The position numbers were made by a program, and so were the translations under genes. Below the pieces are notes generated by a model, which had not been told where the DNA came from, made no database searches, and saw only the letters and a list, made by a program, of their open reading frames with translations. From assembly GCA_910579865.1 (NCBI GenBank), contig CAJTXA010000015.1, forward strand, positions 17,522-81,521: DNA of 64,000 nucleotides. Direction: 5' to 3'. This stretch comes from an uncultured Lachnospiraceae bacterium. Its GTDB lineage: Bacteria > Bacillota > Clostridia > Lachnospirales > Lachnospiraceae. The stretch's first letter is position 1. The number at the start of each line of letters is the position of its first letter. Below are positions 63,884 through 64,000 of this stretch, one piece after another.

Positions 63884-64000
63884 ATGAGATTAGATGGATT
63901 TGGATTATTCGTAAATGATATGGCAATGGATCTATGTCAATACTTTGGACAAAAAAAGTCGAAAGATTATGCTGCTTTTTTGAGTTCCTCATCCTCCTTT
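63884..64000 (+). CDS. Start of a possible VOC (glyoxalase-like) gene, runs off the window
   Basis: ATG 63884 follows GGAGGA by 7 bases. The first residues, MRLDGFGLFVNDMA, resemble the start of small VOC-superfamily proteins. Beyond that, residues such as GQKKSKDYAAFLSSSS do not fit well, so it may already be frameshifted or be a different protein. Only 39 codons are visible. Confidence 0.4.
   Translation, partial: MRLDGFGLFVNDMAMDLCQYFGQKKSKDYAAFLSSSSSF

Overview
The window is low-GC, densely coded Firmicutes DNA. A. T-rich intergenic DNA, strong AGGAGG-type ribosome binding sites, spmA/spmB sporulation genes, a T-box leader and YesN/LytS-type carbohydrate regulation all suggest a spore-forming, probably gut-dwelling Lachnospiraceae or related Clostridia. 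The species cannot be named from the sequence alone. No tRNA, rRNA or CRISPR array was seen.

Layout. 0-5.9 kb: a host N-glycan module with the end of a GH85 endo-beta-N-acetylglucosaminidase, a ROK kinase fused to mannose-6-phosphate isomerase, NagB and NagA. 6-8 kb: an AI-2E-type permease and SpmA. 8.2-21.5 kb: an L-fucose-type module with a FucU mutarotase, a membrane sensor set (YesN-type response regulator, LytS/YesM-type kinase, anchored sugar-binding protein), an RbsA/RbsC/binding-protein ABC transporter, an AraC regulator, FucI and an FGGY kinase. A chemoreceptor follows, and only then SpmB, so the fucose block separates spmA from spmB. 24.7-34.5 kb: mixed housekeeping genes, namely an S1-domain protein, a frameshifted PHP phosphatase, an acetyltransferase, a CBS-type pyrophosphatase, a flavin reductase-like protein, an OLD-family ATPase/TOPRIM protein and a second chemoreceptor. 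34.6-34.75 kb: a compact cluster of DnaA-box-like sequences with no dnaA nearby, followed by a MoxR-DUF58-membrane protein-NfeD-SPFH run. 40-46 kb: ileS behind an isoleucine T-box, then glycogen phosphorylase. 46.4-55.2 kb: a pectin (rhamnogalacturonan) module with a membrane AraC regulator, an LplB/YtcP/LplA-type transporter and a cytoplasmic PL11 lyase. 55.3-58.6 kb: an HPr-like protein lacking the active-site histidine, a DUF362 protein and an ABC-F ATPase.

58.8-64 kb is the accessory end. It holds two tandem HTH-plus-helical-repeat regulators, the first frameshifted. Convergent to them is a previously unlisted 45-codon gene with a strong RBS, a signal-peptide-like N-terminus and a short polar tail. 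Together they look like a peptide-pheromone (RRNPP-type) signalling system and are the most interesting candidate in the window. Then come a nitroreductase, an IS3-type transposase remnant, and a segment of different base composition with a DeoR regulator, a P-loop kinase, a decayed PHP phosphatase and the start of a possible VOC protein.

Taken together the genes describe a scavenger of host and plant glycans. N-glycans are cut outside the cell. GlcNAc, mannose and fucose are converted to glycolytic intermediates inside. Rhamnogalacturonan oligomers are imported and then cleaved in the cytoplasm. Several single-base frameshifts lie in short A or T runs, so sequencing error must be excluded before those genes are called pseudogenes.
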